Shown here one piece after another: positions 45,642-55,477 of a stretch of 64,000 bases of DNA; the stretch's first letter is position 1, and each line of letters starts with the position of its first letter. The DNA lies in contig NZ_JACSGT010000001.1 in NCBI RefSeq assembly GCF_021504595.1, positions 1,550,001 to 1,614,000 of the forward strand, given 5' to 3'. A program made the translations under genes and the position numbers. This stretch comes from Chryseobacterium indicum. GTDB taxonomy: Bacteria; Bacteroidota; Bacteroidia; Flavobacteriales; Weeksellaceae. The notes under the pieces were generated by a model. That model did not search any database. It saw only the letters and a list, made by a program, of their open reading frames with translations, and had not been told where the DNA came from.

Positions 45642-46814
45642 GTGAAAAAAATAACTACTCTACTGCTGTTTTCATTAGGAACATATGCATTTCAGGCTCA
45701 AAGTTTTATTCAGGCTTATCAGAACAGAGCCAATTTGGTTACCCAGACCAATATAACAACGTTACTTCAGGAATTTGGTAATCTTGGCGTAAAAACAACG
45801 GGTTCTGCAGCCAACACCAATGCATTAAACTGGCTTAAAGCAAAATATCAGTCTTACGGTTATACAGCAAGTCAGATGGTAGAAGATCCTTTCACATTTG
45901 GCTCTACAAGTTCTAAAAATTTAATCATTACCAAGACAGGGACCGTTTATCCGAATACGTACGTTATTATCTGCGGACATTACGACACCATTACAGGTCC
46001 CGGAGTAAGTGATAACGGAAGCGGAACTTCTATTATTCTGGAAGCGGCAAGAATTTTAAAAGATGTTCCGACAGAATATTCTATTAAATTCATCCACTTT
46101 TCCGGCGAAGAACAGGGATTACAGGGAAGTGCACATTATGTAAACAGTGTGGTTTTCCAGAACAGTGTCCGTCAGTTGGATATCAAACTGGTTTTTAATT
46201 TAGATCAGGTGGGTGGAAAAATAAGCAATTCTAATGTTGCTATCAACTGCGAAAGTGACCAAAGCGGGCAAACAGGAAACAATGCAGCCTCTCTTTCCGT
46301 TACACAGCAGCTTGCGGCGTGTACAACGCTGTATTCACCATTACAGACGGTTATGTCGAACGCCTACTCTTCCGATTATATGCCTTTTGAAGCGAAAGGA
46401 GACATTATTACAGGCTTTTACGAGACGGCAAGAAGTTATAATGAACACACCGTAAATGATACTTTTGCGAATGTAGATCCTACTTATGTTTTCAACGTAG
46501 GAAAGGCGGCTGTAGGAGCTTTACAGCATTTCGCAACAGCCTCTACAAGTTTATTGGCGACGGATGAAAAAACAGTAAATAATCTGGAAACCATAAAGAT
46601 CTATCCCAATCCGGCGAAAGATCTTTTAAATGTTGATCTTCCGAAAGACGTTAAAAACTTCAGTCTTGAGATTTCGGATATGAACGGCAGACTTGTTTTA
46701 AATAAACAGAATGAAGCTAAAGTTAATATTTCAGGATTAGCAAACGGTGTTTATATGGCAACTGTTAAAACAAAAGATCAAAAAGCGGTAAGAAAAATAA
46801 TTATAGGTAAATAA
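45642..46814 (+). CDS. T9SS-secreted M28 family zinc aminopeptidase, tandem paralogue 1
   Basis: A protein of 390 residues from the GTG at 45642; the start further upstream (45579) would lie before the promoter. The signal peptide ends at FQAQ. The metal ligands of M28 enzymes are visible: H113 and D124 in CGHYDTITGPGVSDNGSG, the catalytic and metal Glu pair in FSGEEQGL (156-157), Asp in NLDQVGG and a late His in NEHTVNDTF. The sorting domain starts IKIYPNPAKDLLNV. Extracellular peptide trimming is expected. It is followed by two close paralogues. Confidence 0.9.
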   Translation: MKKITTLLLFSLGTYAFQAQSFIQAYQNRANLVTQTNITTLLQEFGNLGVKTTGSAANTNALNWLKAKYQSYGYTASQMVEDPFTFGSTSSKNLIITKTGTVYPNTYVIICGHYDTITGPGVSDNGSGTSIILEAARILKDVPTEYSIKFIHFSGEEQGLQGSAHYVNSVVFQNSVRQLDIKLVFNLDQVGGKISNSNVAINCESDQSGQTGNNAASLSVTQQLAACTTLYSPLQTVMSNAYSSDYMPFEAKGDIITGFYETARSYNEHTVNDTFANVDPTYVFNVGKAAVGALQHFATASTSLLATDEKTVNNLETIKIYPNPAKDLLNVDLPKDVKNFSLEISDMNGRLVLNKQNEAKVNISGLANGVYMATVKTKDQKAVRKIIIGK

Positions 46815-46838
46815 TTTTTATTTTTCTGTAAAATTAAA

Positions 46839-46867
46839 ATCCTGAACTTTTGTTTAGGATTTTTTTA
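46839..46867 (+). terminator. Terminator after M28 gene 1, overlapping the next promoter
   Basis: ATCCTGAAC (46839-46847) pairs with GTTTAGGAT (46852-46860; one G-U) around a TTTT loop, followed by T7. Confidence 0.78.
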
Positions 46868-46879
46868 TTATTACATTTG
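46849..46879 (+). promoter_or_regulatory. Promoter of M28 peptidase gene 2, -33 box inside terminator loop
   Basis: TTTG (46849-46852), a 19-base spacer and TACATTTG (46872-46879) give the consensus spacing. The -33 box covers three loop bases and the first base of the 3' arm of the preceding hairpin. Confidence 0.7.
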
Positions 46880-46912
46880 TATACCAATCAAATTACAAAA
46901 ATTAATAACAAA

Positions 46913-48088
46913 ATGAAAAAGACATCTACATTTCTGCTTTTTTCTTTATCTGCTTTAAGCTTCAATGCACAATCTTTTATTCAGGCTTATCAGGACAGAG
47001 CTAATATGGTAACACAGACCAATATTACAACAAACTTACAGAATTTTGCCAATTTAGGGATTAAAACCACCGGCTCAACTGCGAATAATAATACTTTCAA
47101 CTGGCTTAAAAATAAATATCTGGCTTTCGGATATTCTTCAAACCAGATTTCGGAAGATGCCTTCACTTACAACGGCAAAAGTTCAAAAAATTTAATCATA
47201 ACAAAAACAGGAACCGTTTATCCTAATAAATATGTTATCATTTGCGGACATTTCGACACTATAAACGGTCCCGGAGTAAACGATAACGGCAGCGGAACAT
47301 CCATCATTCTGGAAGCGGCAAGAATTTTAAAAGACGTTCCTACAGAATATTCGATTAAATTCATCCATTTTTCTGGTGAAGAACAGGGACTTATTGGAAG
47401 TTCACATTATGTAAATAACGTTGTTTATCAAAATAATATTAAGAAAGTAGATATTAAATTAGTCTTCAATCTGGATCAGGTTGGCGGAAAAATGGGGAAT
47501 AATAACAATACAATCTATTGTGATGAAGATCAGGGAGGTCTGTCCAGCAATAATGCAGCTTCAGCAGACGTTACACAGCAATTGCGCAACTGTACCGCTT
47601 TGTATTCTCCTCTTTTAACGGCGGTGGATCCGGCTGAAGCTACGGATTATATTCCTTTTGAAAGAAAAGGCGAAATTATTACAGGCTTTTTTGAAAAAAT
47701 AAGAAGTAATTATCCTCATTCTTCAAATGATACATTTGCTAATACAGATCCTGTTTATATTTACAATGTAGCAAAAGCTTCTTTGGGAGCTTTACAGCAC
47801 TTTGCAGTAGCAGCAAATTCTTTGCTGAAAAAAGAAGCGTTATTTTCCGGAAATTCTATAGAAACTATAAAGATCTATCCCAATCCTGCGAAAGATTATT
47901 TAAATGTGGAACTTCCGGAAGATGTTAAAGATTTCAGGCTTGAAATTTCAGATATAAACGGCAGGCTTGTTTTAAATAAGGAAAATGAAACGAAAGTAAA
48001 TGTTTCAGAATTACCAAACGAAACGTATATCGCAACAATTAAAACAAAAGACCAAAAAGCGGTAAGAAAAATAATTATTGGAAAATAA
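46913..48088 (+). CDS. T9SS-secreted M28 family zinc aminopeptidase, tandem paralogue 2
   Basis: A protein of 391 residues from the ATG at 46913. The signal peptide is MKKTSTFLLFSLSALSFNAQ. The metal site is kept: CGHFDTINGPGVNDNGSG, FSGEEQGLIGSSHYV, NLDQVGGKM and PHSSNDTF. The sorting domain (IKIYPNPAKDYLNVELP) matches that of paralogue 1. Identity is visibly high throughout, so duplication is recent or maintained. Confidence 0.9.
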   Translation: MKKTSTFLLFSLSALSFNAQSFIQAYQDRANMVTQTNITTNLQNFANLGIKTTGSTANNNTFNWLKNKYLAFGYSSNQISEDAFTYNGKSSKNLIITKTGTVYPNKYVIICGHFDTINGPGVNDNGSGTSIILEAARILKDVPTEYSIKFIHFSGEEQGLIGSSHYVNNVVYQNNIKKVDIKLVFNLDQVGGKMGNNNNTIYCDEDQGGLSSNNAASADVTQQLRNCTALYSPLLTAVDPAEATDYIPFERKGEIITGFFEKIRSNYPHSSNDTFANTDPVYIYNVAKASLGALQHFAVAANSLLKKEALFSGNSIETIKIYPNPAKDYLNVELPEDVKDFRLEISDINGRLVLNKENETKVNVSELPNETYIATIKTKDQKAVRKIIIGK

Positions 48089-48104
48089 TCAACGGTCAAG
48101 CAAA

Positions 48105-48132
48105 ATCCTGAGTTTCTTTCTCGGGATTTTTT
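48105..48132 (+). terminator. Terminator after M28 gene 2
   Basis: ATCCTGAG (48105-48112) pairs with CTCGGGAT (48120-48127; one G-U), followed by T6. The TATATTTG box of gene 3 lies 10 bases on, at 48138-48145. Confidence 0.75.
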
Positions 48133-48169
48133 ATTTCTATATTTGTAAAATAGTAAACTAATTGCCAAT

Positions 48170-49087
48170 ATGAATTTTAAAAAATTAACCGCCATTTTTC
48201 TTTTTTCGGTAACAGCCGGATTATTTCAGGGACAAAGTTTCATTCAGACTTATCAGGATAGAGTTAACTTATTAAAAAAAGAGGACATCATATCCAATTT
48301 AAAGGAGTTTGAGAAATTGGGTGTTAAAACCACAGGTTCTGTAGAAAATGAAAATGCGCTGAACTGGATCAAGAACAAATATTTATCGTACGGATATCTT
48401 GAAAATCAGATGGAAGAAGATCCTTTTTCCATAGGAAAATTAAAATCTAAAAATCTGATTATTACTAAGAAAGGAACTTTATATCCGGATAAATATATCA
48501 TTATTTGCGGGCATTTTGATAGCATTAACGGTCCCGGAGTAAACGATAACGGAAGCGGAACATCCATTATTCTGGAAGCCGCAAAAATCCTGAAAGATAT
48601 TCCCACTGAATATTCCATAAAATTCATTCATTTTTCGGGCGAAGAACAGGGATTATACGGAAGCAGACACTACGTTAACGATGTCGTTTATCAGAATAAA
48701 ACAAGGCAGATTGATATAAAAATGGTCTTCAATCTGGATCAGGTTGGTGGTAAAAAAGGGATGTTCAATGATACTGTTTTTTGTGACGAAGATCAGGGAG
48801 GAAGCTCAAAAAATAATGAAGCTTCTAAACAGGTTACCAAAGAACTGATGATCTGCACAACACTGTATTCTCCATTACAGGCAAAAATCGATCCCGCAGA
48901 AGATACCGACTACATCTCTTTTGAAAAAAAAGGTGAAGTAATCACCGGATTTTTTGAATATATCAGAAGCGATCTTCCTCATACTGCGGATGATACCTTT
49001 GCAAATACTGATGTTCAGTATGTTTTTAATATTGGTAAAGCGGCAATCGGAGCATTGCAGCATTTCGCTGTGGCTTCGAAAAAATAG
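48170..49087 (+). CDS. M28 family zinc aminopeptidase, tandem paralogue 3, without sorting domain
   Basis: A protein of 305 residues with the signal peptide ending FQGQ. The catalytic domain is intact: CGHFDSINGPGVNDNGSG, FSGEEQGLYGSRHYV, NLDQVGGKK and PHTADDTF. It stops at FAVASKK, the point where paralogues 1 and 2 continue into the T9SS sorting domain. It may therefore stay in the periplasm rather than reach the surface. A terminator follows. Confidence 0.88.
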   Translation: MNFKKLTAIFLFSVTAGLFQGQSFIQTYQDRVNLLKKEDIISNLKEFEKLGVKTTGSVENENALNWIKNKYLSYGYLENQMEEDPFSIGKLKSKNLIITKKGTLYPDKYIIICGHFDSINGPGVNDNGSGTSIILEAAKILKDIPTEYSIKFIHFSGEEQGLYGSRHYVNDVVYQNKTRQIDIKMVFNLDQVGGKKGMFNDTVFCDEDQGGSSKNNEASKQVTKELMICTTLYSPLQAKIDPAEDTDYISFEKKGEVITGFFEYIRSDLPHTADDTFANTDVQYVFNIGKAAIGALQHFAVASKK

Positions 49088-49108
49088 AGATAATCAAATT
49101 GTTCTAAA

Positions 49109-49139
49109 AAAAGCCAGTCGAAAAATCCGACTGGCTTTT
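49109..49139. terminator. Strong bidirectional terminator
   Basis: AAAAGCCAGTCG (49109-49120) pairs with CGACTGGCTTTT (49128-49139), a perfect 12-bp stem between convergent units. Confidence 0.92.
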
Positions 49140-49142
49140 CAT

Positions 49143-49283
49143 TTATCCGGCTCTTGTACCGCCTTTTGCAGTATCAGAATTGGGAGATTTCACTTCTTTG
49201 ATCTTTCCCTTTTCGGGAGAAACTTTTGCTGAACTTTCCGATTCCACTTTGGATTGCTGATTTTCTTTGTTGTCTTCTTTCAT
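49143..49283 (-). CDS. Small hydrophilic protein
   Basis: A 46-residue open frame from the ATG at 49281-49283 (MKEDNKENQQSKVE at the start, KGGTRAG at the end). The composition is strongly charged and polar with no hydrophobic core. It ends four bases before a strong terminator and lies 87 bases downstream of hisIE on the same strand, so it could be the last gene of that transcript or have its own promoter. No family was recognised; the terminator position is the main support. Confidence 0.5.
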   Translation of the reverse strand: MKEDNKENQQSKVESESSAKVSPEKGKIKEVKSPNSDTAKGGTRAG

Positions 49284-49370
49284 AGGATAATTTTTTAATG
49301 AATTCAATATGATGATCTTTACCTTTTTCGAAGTAAATTCTGAAATTAGTTTACATTTAAAAATACAACT

Positions 49371-49958
49371 TTATCGGTTTCTGGAAAGCAAAATTTCTTC
49401 GATATCTTGTAAAGTAAAATTCTTGGCTTTCAGTAAAATCAAAAGGTGATACAGCAGATCAGCCGCTTCATTTTTAAATAAATCATCATTGCTGTCTTTG
49501 GCTTCGATCACCACTTCTACGGCTTCCTCTCCCACTTTCTGAGCCATTTTATTAATTCCTCTCTGGAATAATGAATACGTGTAAGAACCTTCGGTTTTTT
49601 CATCAATTCTTTGGCTTATTTTTTCTTCCAGTTCATACAGAAAACCTTTAGAATCTTTATCGCCAAAACAACTGAAACTTCCGGTGTGGCAAACAACATT
49701 CGTAGGAATTGCCTTAATTAAAATCGTATCCTGATCGCAGTCTATCGTAACATTTTTAACCTTTAAAAAATTTCCGGACTCCTCTCCTTTTGTCCAGAGA
49801 CGGTTCTTGGAACGGCTGAAAAAAGTTACAATTCCTTCTTTTTTGGTTTTTTCAAAAGCTTCTTCGTTCATGTAACCCAACATTAAAACCTGTAACGTTC
49901 TGTCGTCCTGAATAATCACCGGAACCAAACCTTCACTTTTATTAAAATCGATATTCAT
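49371..49958 (-). CDS. hisI: Bifunctional phosphoribosyl-AMP cyclohydrolase / phosphoribosyl-ATP pyrophosphatase
   Basis: A HisIE fusion of 195 residues for steps 2 and 3 of histidine synthesis. The HisI half has [22 protein letters not shown] and zinc-binding DCDQDT with CHTGSFSCF. The HisE half has [12 protein letters not shown] and [11 protein letters not shown]. It is the last his gene and overlaps hisF by four bases. Confidence 0.95.
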   Translation of the reverse strand: MNIDFNKSEGLVPVIIQDDRTLQVLMLGYMNEEAFEKTKKEGIVTFFSRSKNRLWTKGEESGNFLKVKNVTIDCDQDTILIKAIPTNVVCHTGSFSCFGDKDSKGFLYELEEKISQRIDEKTEGSYTYSLFQRGINKMAQKVGEEAVEVVIEAKDSNDDLFKNEAADLLYHLLILLKAKNFTLQDIEEILLSRNR

Positions 49959-50707
49959 CGTACTGCAATTTTTTTAAATTTTAAATTATTTTTAAGATCC
50001 TGAATCTGCACTTCTCCAAAATGGAAAATACTTGCCGCCAAAGCTCCTGTTACTTTTGTCTGATTAAAAACGGTTTCAAAATCTTCTATTTTTCCGGCGC
50101 CTCCGGAAGCAATGACGGGAATATTTACACTTTCGGAAATTAACTTTGTTATTCTGAGATCAAACCCGTTTTTGGTTCCGTCGCCATCCATCGAAGTAAG
50201 AATAATTTCTCCCGCTCCCAGTTCTTCTGCTTTCTTTGCCCAGTCTAATGTCTTCAGATCCGTTATTTCCCTTCCTCCTTTCACATGAACCCAGTCCGAT
50301 CCGTTTACTAATTTTGTATCAATAGCAACCACAATACACTGACTACCAAATTCTTTTGACAACTCTGAAATTAAAGCCGGATTTTTAACTGCCGAAGAAT
50401 TGATACTGATCTTATCTGCTCCGGCTTCCAAGAGTCTTCTTACATCTTCCACCGTTGAAATTCCGCCGCCGACAGTAAATGGAATACTCAGTTCTGCTGC
50501 AATTTTCTGTACCAGTCCGGCAAAAGTTTTCCGTTCTTCTATCGTTGCGGTAATATCCAGAAAAACCAATTCGTCTGCGCCTTCTTTTTCATATCTTTTG
50601 GCAAGTTCTACAGGATCTCCCGCATTTCTTAATCCTTCAAAATTAATTCCTTTTACCGTAGTTCCGTCTTTGATATCCAGACACGGAATGATTCTTTTTT
50701 TAAGCAT
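49955..50707 (-). CDS. hisF: Imidazole glycerol phosphate synthase, cyclase subunit
   Basis: A (beta/alpha)8 protein of 250 residues from the ATG at 50707. The start upstream at 50752 would lie inside his[30 protein letters not shown] and the C-terminal [13 protein letters not shown] phosphate site are visible, with catalytic Asp residues in CLDI and [11 protein letters not shown]. It works with HisH. It overlaps hisA by 8 bases. Confidence 0.95.
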   Translation of the reverse strand: MLKKRIIPCLDIKDGTTVKGINFEGLRNAGDPVELAKRYEKEGADELVFLDITATIEERKTFAGLVQKIAAELSIPFTVGGGISTVEDVRRLLEAGADKISINSSAVKNPALISELSKEFGSQCIVVAIDTKLVNGSDWVHVKGGREITDLKTLDWAKKAEELGAGEIILTSMDGDGTKNGFDLRITKLISESVNIPVIASGGAGKIEDFETVFNQTKVTGALAASIFHFGEVQIQDLKNNLKFKKIAVR

Positions 50708-51422
50708 TTTCAATAAAATTTTGGAGTTGCTGCAAACTGATTCTTCCCTCATAAATTGCCTTCCCGATAATTGTTCCGGAACATCCGATGTTTTTCATCT
50801 GTTCAACATCTTCAATACACGAAATTCCGCCGCTTGCAATTAACTGAACTGCTGTCTTTTCTACAATTTCTCTGTACAATTCATCCGATGCGCCCTGAAG
50901 CATTCCGTCTTTGGAAATATCCGTGCAGATCACGTTTTTAATTCCTTTATTTTTATATTTGAGAATAAAATCGATCACATCCAGTTCGCTTTCTTCCAGC
51001 CAGCCCGAAGTTTTTATTTTACGGTTTTCGCAGTCGGCTCCGAGAATAATTTTTTCCGGACCGTATTTTTTAATTAAATCAAAACAGAAATCGGGATCCT
51101 GAACCGCAATACTTCCAATAGTAATCTGCTTTGCTCCAGAATTAAAGGCAATTTCAATATCTTCCAGAGTTTTCAGCCCGCCCCCAAAATCAATTTCCAG
51201 GGAAGTCTCTTTCGCAATGGTTTCCAAAACCTTTTGGTTAACAATATGCTTAGATTTTGCACCGTCAAGATCCACCAGATGAAGATATTGTATGCCAAAA
51301 CTTTCAAATTCTTTGGCAACTTCAAGCGGATTTTCATTGTATATTTTTTTGGTATCATAATCTCCTTTCGACAAACGGACGCATTTTCCGTCGATGATGT
51401 CTATAGCGGGAATAATTTTCAT
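50700..51422 (-). CDS. hisA: Phosphoribosylformimino-5-aminoimidazole carboxamide ribotide isomerase (ProFAR isomerase)
   Basis: A (beta/alpha)8 protein of 240 residues. [15 protein letters not shown] with the catalytic Asp, [19 protein letters not shown] and [13 protein letters not shown] are family signatures. It is related to HisF, as usual, and lies between hisH and hisF. Confidence 0.95.
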   Translation of the reverse strand: MKIIPAIDIIDGKCVRLSKGDYDTKKIYNENPLEVAKEFESFGIQYLHLVDLDGAKSKHIVNQKVLETIAKETSLEIDFGGGLKTLEDIEIAFNSGAKQITIGSIAVQDPDFCFDLIKKYGPEKIILGADCENRKIKTSGWLEESELDVIDFILKYKNKGIKNVICTDISKDGMLQGASDELYREIVEKTAVQLIASGGISCIEDVEQMKNIGCSGTIIGKAIYEGRISLQQLQNFIENA

Positions 51423-51431
51423 ATTCAGGTT

Positions 51432-52010
51432 TTATTGTTTTAAAAAGTTTTCCAGTAAACGGCTTCCTATATCTCCTGATTTTTCAGGGTGAAACTGCAT
51501 CGCATAAAAATTATCCTTTTGCAGAGAAGCGCTGAACGGCAGAATATAATCGCAAACCGACGTTGTATTTTCCGATAATTCGCAGTAGAAACTGTGAACA
51601 AAATACACATCGCTGTTTTCTTCAATCCCTGAAAATATTCCGGATTTAAAATCTGAAATCGTATTCCATCCCATGTGCGGAACAATATTCTTTGCAGGAA
51701 ACTTTTTTACATCGATGTCAAAAATTCCCATCCCGACTGTATTTCCTTCTTCATTATTTTTACACATGAGCTGCATGCCCAGACAAACGCCTAAAACCGG
51801 CTGCTTTAAAGTAGGAATTAACTGATCCAGACCTTTTTCCTTTAATAATTTCATGGTGGAAGATGCTTCACCCACTCCCGGAAAAATTACTTTATCGGCT
51901 TTTTTTATCAGGTCAAAATCATCGGTTACCACAGATTCTACACTTAATCTGTTCAATGAATTTTGTACGGAACTGACATTTCCGCCGTTGTATTTGATGA
52001 TGGCAATCAT
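51432..52010 (-). CDS. hisH: Imidazole glycerol phosphate synthase, glutaminase subunit
   Basis: A class I glutamine amidotransferase of 192 residues. The nucleophile Cys is in PVLGVCLGMQLM, and His and Glu are in MQFHPEKSG. IKYNGGNVSSV and FPGVGEAS are typical of HisH. The ATG overlaps the hisB stop by one base. It feeds ammonia to HisF. Confidence 0.95.
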   Translation of the reverse strand: MIAIIKYNGGNVSSVQNSLNRLSVESVVTDDFDLIKKADKVIFPGVGEASSTMKLLKEKGLDQLIPTLKQPVLGVCLGMQLMCKNNEEGNTVGMGIFDIDVKKFPAKNIVPHMGWNTISDFKSGIFSGIEENSDVYFVHSFYCELSENTTSVCDYILPFSASLQKDNFYAMQFHPEKSGDIGSRLLENFLKQ

Positions 52011-53104
52011 TATAAACTTCCTTTGGTTGATGGTAAATTAAAATTCGTATCCGTCTGTTTTACTGCCATTTTTACCGCTTTGGCAAATGCTTTAAACACA
52101 GATTCGATCTTGTGGTGTTCGTTATCTCCTTCCACTTTAATGTTGAGATTACACTTTGAAGAATCGGTGAAGGATTTAAAGAAGTGATAAAACATTTCGG
52201 TCGGAACATCGCCAATTTTCTCACGTTTGAAATCCGCTTCCCACATTAACCACGGTCTACCTCCGAAATCAATTGCAACCTGCGCCAAACAATCATCCAT
52301 CGGAAGGAGAAAACCGTAACGTTCAATTCCTTTTTTCTTTCCCAAAGCATTTAAAACAGCTTCTCCAAGAACAATTCCCGTGTCTTCAATAGTGTGATGC
52401 TCATCAACCTGCAAATCTCCTTTCACGTTAATTTTCAAATCTAAATTTCCGTGTTTAGAAATCTGTTCGAGCATGTGATCAAAAAAGTGTAATCCGGTTG
52501 AAATTTCAGAGGCTCCGCTTCCATCAAGATTAACTTCAACTTCAATTTCTGTTTCATTGGTTCTTCTTGAAACTTTGGCTTTTCGCGGAATATTCGTCAA
52601 AAACTGAGCGATTTCGCTCCAACTTTCTGTTGTTAAATCGGCTTCTTCATTCTGAACTTTATTGATTAATATAGATTTTGCTCCTAAATTTTTTGCCAAC
52701 TGAATATCTGTAAGCCGGTCTCCAATCACAAATGAATTTTCCAGATCGTAGTCTCCGTAAATATATTTTCCCAACATTCCGGTTCCCGGTTTTCTTGTGG
52801 GCAGGTTTTCACTTTCAAAACTTCTGTCGATCAGAATATCATTAAAAATAATTCCTTCATTTTCAAAAGCTTTTAACATTTTTTCCTGTGGTTTAATAAA
52901 AGTTTCATACGGAAAACTTTCGGTTCCCAGACCATCCTGATTGGTTACCATTACCAGTTCAAAATCAAGTTCTCTGGCAATTCGGGAAAGATTCTGGAAA
53001 ACTCCGGGATAAAATTCGAGCTTTTCAAGAGAATCAACCTGAAAATCAATGGGCGGTTCTAAGATTAAAGTTCCGTCACGGTCTATAAATAATACTTTTT
53101 TCAT
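52010..53104 (-). CDS. hisB: Bifunctional histidinol-phosphatase / imidazoleglycerol-phosphate dehydratase
   Basis: A fusion of 364 residues. The N-terminal HAD phosphatase (about 1-165) has [17 protein letters not shown] and [13 protein letters not shown]. The C-terminal dehydratase (about 175-364) has the metal-binding [13 protein letters not shown] and [11 protein letters not shown]. This is the bifunctional form also found in enterobacteria. It lies 66 bases after hisC. Confidence 0.95.
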   Translation of the reverse strand: MKKVLFIDRDGTLILEPPIDFQVDSLEKLEFYPGVFQNLSRIARELDFELVMVTNQDGLGTESFPYETFIKPQEKMLKAFENEGIIFNDILIDRSFESENLPTRKPGTGMLGKYIYGDYDLENSFVIGDRLTDIQLAKNLGAKSILINKVQNEEADLTTESWSEIAQFLTNIPRKAKVSRRTNETEIEVEVNLDGSGASEISTGLHFFDHMLEQISKHGNLDLKINVKGDLQVDEHHTIEDTGIVLGEAVLNALGKKKGIERYGFLLPMDDCLAQVAIDFGGRPWLMWEADFKREKIGDVPTEMFYHFFKSFTDSSKCNLNIKVEGDNEHHKIESVFKAFAKAVKMAVKQTDTNFNLPSTKGSL

Positions 53105-53170
53105 TTTACTTTTCTTTTACTTTTTCTACACCTCAAAGGTTTTAAAAAATCTGTGAGGTTTCAGATTTAA

Positions 53171-54196
53171 TTAAATACCTTTTAAGACGTTAATCAGCCT
53201 GTTGTTTTCTTCTCTTTTACCTACATTAATTCTAATGCAATCCGGAATCTGCGGACTTCTTTTGCTCGTCAGAATTTCATTTTTCAGTAATTTCCGGTAC
53301 ACCTTATCTACGTTTTCAAACTGGATCAGGAAGAAATTGGCGTCGCTTGGAAATACTTTTTTAATGCAGTTTATTGTCTCTAATTCATTTTTCAACCAGG
53401 GAATTTCATTTAAAGTATTTTCTATATTTGATTTTACAAATTCTTTATTACTAACAAGTTCCGATATTTTATTTAAACTTAAATAATTAACATTGTACGG
53501 AGATTTCACCGTATTGATCAGTTGAATAATTTCTTCTGAACCATATGCAATTCCGACTCTTGCTCCCGCCATTCCCCAAGCTTTGGAAAACGTCTGAAGA
53601 ACGATAAGATTAGGAAATTTTCCCAACAGTTCAATACACGATTTCTTTCCTGAAAATTCAATATAAGCTTCATCCACCACAACAATTCCGTCAAAATTCT
53701 GAATATAAAATTCAATGTCTTCAATAGAATTTCCTGTAGGATTATTGGGCGAACATAAAAAGAAAACTTTTGGTTTTTCTTCGTTTGAGATTTTAAAAAA
53801 CTCTTCTTTATCAATTCCGAAATTTTCATTCAGATTCAGTTTAGCCACTTTATTTTCATTCACCGAAGCATAAAATCCGTACATCGCAAAAGAAGGATTC
53901 ATCATCAGAATAGCATCTTTCTTCGGTTCACAAAAAACTTTCACGATAAGATCGATCAGTTCATCGCTTCCGTTTCCCACTGCAATCTGCTTAGCCGAAA
54001 CATCTTTCAAAACTGCCAATTTTTCTTTCAATTCTTTTTGAGTAGAATCCGGATAACGGTTCAATTCTCCGAATGCGCTTTCATTCGCATCCAGAAAAAC
54101 AGGATTTTCAAATGTATTGTTGTCCCTGAAACTCATATAAGGCTGCAGTTCAAGAATATTTTTTCTTACTAAATCTTTGATATTAAATTCTTTCAT
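53171..54196 (-). CDS. hisC: Histidinol-phosphate aminotransferase
   Basis: A PLP enzyme of 341 residues. NESAFGELNRYPDS, GNGSDELIDLI, LCSPNNPTGN, VVDEAYIEF and the PLP-lysine segment LQTFSKAWGMAGARVG are present, with RINVGKREEN at the end. It overlaps hisD by four bases. Confidence 0.95.
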   Translation of the reverse strand: MKEFNIKDLVRKNILELQPYMSFRDNNTFENPVFLDANESAFGELNRYPDSTQKELKEKLAVLKDVSAKQIAVGNGSDELIDLIVKVFCEPKKDAILMMNPSFAMYGFYASVNENKVAKLNLNENFGIDKEEFFKISNEEKPKVFFLCSPNNPTGNSIEDIEFYIQNFDGIVVVDEAYIEFSGKKSCIELLGKFPNLIVLQTFSKAWGMAGARVGIAYGSEEIIQLINTVKSPYNVNYLSLNKISELVSNKEFVKSNIENTLNEIPWLKNELETINCIKKVFPSDANFFLIQFENVDKVYRKLLKNEILTSKRSPQIPDCIRINVGKREENNRLINVLKGI

Positions 54197-55476
54197 TCTG
54201 TTTTTTTTAATCTGATACTTACTGCATTTTTGTGAGCGAAAAGCCCTTCTGCTTCCGCCATCACTTCAATTGTTTTTCCTAAATTTTTCAATCCCTGTTC
54301 CGACAGATTCTGGAAAGTAATTTTCTTTACAAAACTGTCAAGAGAAACCCCGCTGTAATTTTTCGCAAAACCGTTCGTCGGAAGTGTGTGATTGGTTCCA
54401 CTCGCGTAATCTCCAGCACTCTCGCAAGAATAATTTCCTAAGAACACAGAACCTGCATTCTGAATTTTCGGAATATAATTTTCAAAATCATTAACGGCTA
54501 AAATCAAGTGTTCCGGAGCGTACAAATTGCTAAACTTCAAAGCTTCATCAATTGAATTCAATAAAATAAAGTGGCTGTTTTTCAAAGATTCTGCTGCCAT
54601 TTCATTTCTTGGAAGTGCTTCAAGCTGTTTTTGGGTTTCCAGAAGGGTTTCATTAAAAATTTTCTCGTCTATGGAAAGGAAAATCACCTGACTGTCGCTT
54701 CCGTGTTCTGCCTGAGAAAGCAAATCTGCTGCACAGAATTCAGGAACTGCTTTTTCATCGGCAATCACAAGAACTTCACTCGGTCCGGCAGGCATATCGA
54801 TGGCAATATTGTAGTTTTGTGCGTATTCTTTAGCGGCAACAACATACTGATTTCCCGGCCCGAAAATTTTGTAGACATTCGGAATACTTTCGGTTCCGAA
54901 AGTCATTCCTGCAATCGCCTGAGCGCCTCCTGTCTTGAAAATCTGCGTTACTCCGCACAATTTTGCCGTATATAAAATAGCAGGATTTACATTGCCGTTT
55001 TTATCGGGCGGCGTACAGAGAATAATTTCTTTACAACCCGCTAACTGAGCCGGAATAGCAAGCATTAAAACTGTAGAAAACAACGGTGCTGTCCCTCCCG
55101 GAATATAAATTCCTACTTTTTCTATCGCTCGGTTTTCTCTCCAGCAAACCACTCCTTTTGTTGTTTCTATTTTTTCGGCCGTTGGAATTTGTGAAGCGTG
55201 AAACTTGGTAATATTCGATTTTGCTTCCTGAATGGCTGTTTTCAATTCTTCACTGATCAGATTTTCAGCGGTTTTAATTTCTTCTTCAGAAATTTTAATA
55301 TTATTTATTTCTGCGGAATCAAATTTTCTAGCAAAATCAATCAACGCCTGATCTCCGTTGTTCTTCACTTCATCGAAAATTCCGGCAACGATTTCTGTTA
55401 ATCTTTCTCTTTTTATAACGGGTCTTTTTGTTAATTCAGACCATTTTTCCCTTTCAGGATATCTTTCTATCTGCAT
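54193..55476 (-). CDS. hisD: Histidinol dehydrogenase
   Basis: A protein of 427 residues that performs the last two oxidations to histidine. IYIPGGTAPLFSTVLMLA, GGAQAIAGMTFGTESIP, IDMPAGPSEVLVIAD and LSQAEHGSDSQVI are signatures; the zinc-binding His are in EHGSDS and YAPEHLIL. It begins one base after the hisG stop. Confidence 0.96.
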   Translation of the reverse strand: MQIERYPEREKWSELTKRPVIKRERLTEIVAGIFDEVKNNGDQALIDFARKFDSAEINNIKISEEEIKTAENLISEELKTAIQEAKSNITKFHASQIPTAEKIETTKGVVCWRENRAIEKVGIYIPGGTAPLFSTVLMLAIPAQLAGCKEIILCTPPDKNGNVNPAILYTAKLCGVTQIFKTGGAQAIAGMTFGTESIPNVYKIFGPGNQYVVAAKEYAQNYNIAIDMPAGPSEVLVIADEKAVPEFCAADLLSQAEHGSDSQVIFLSIDEKIFNETLLETQKQLEALPRNEMAAESLKNSHFILLNSIDEALKFSNLYAPEHLILAVNDFENYIPKIQNAGSVFLGNYSCESAGDYASGTNHTLPTNGFAKNYSGVSLDSFVKKITFQNLSEQGLKNLGKTIEVMAEAEGLFAHKNAVSIRLKKTE

Positions 55477-55477
55477 A

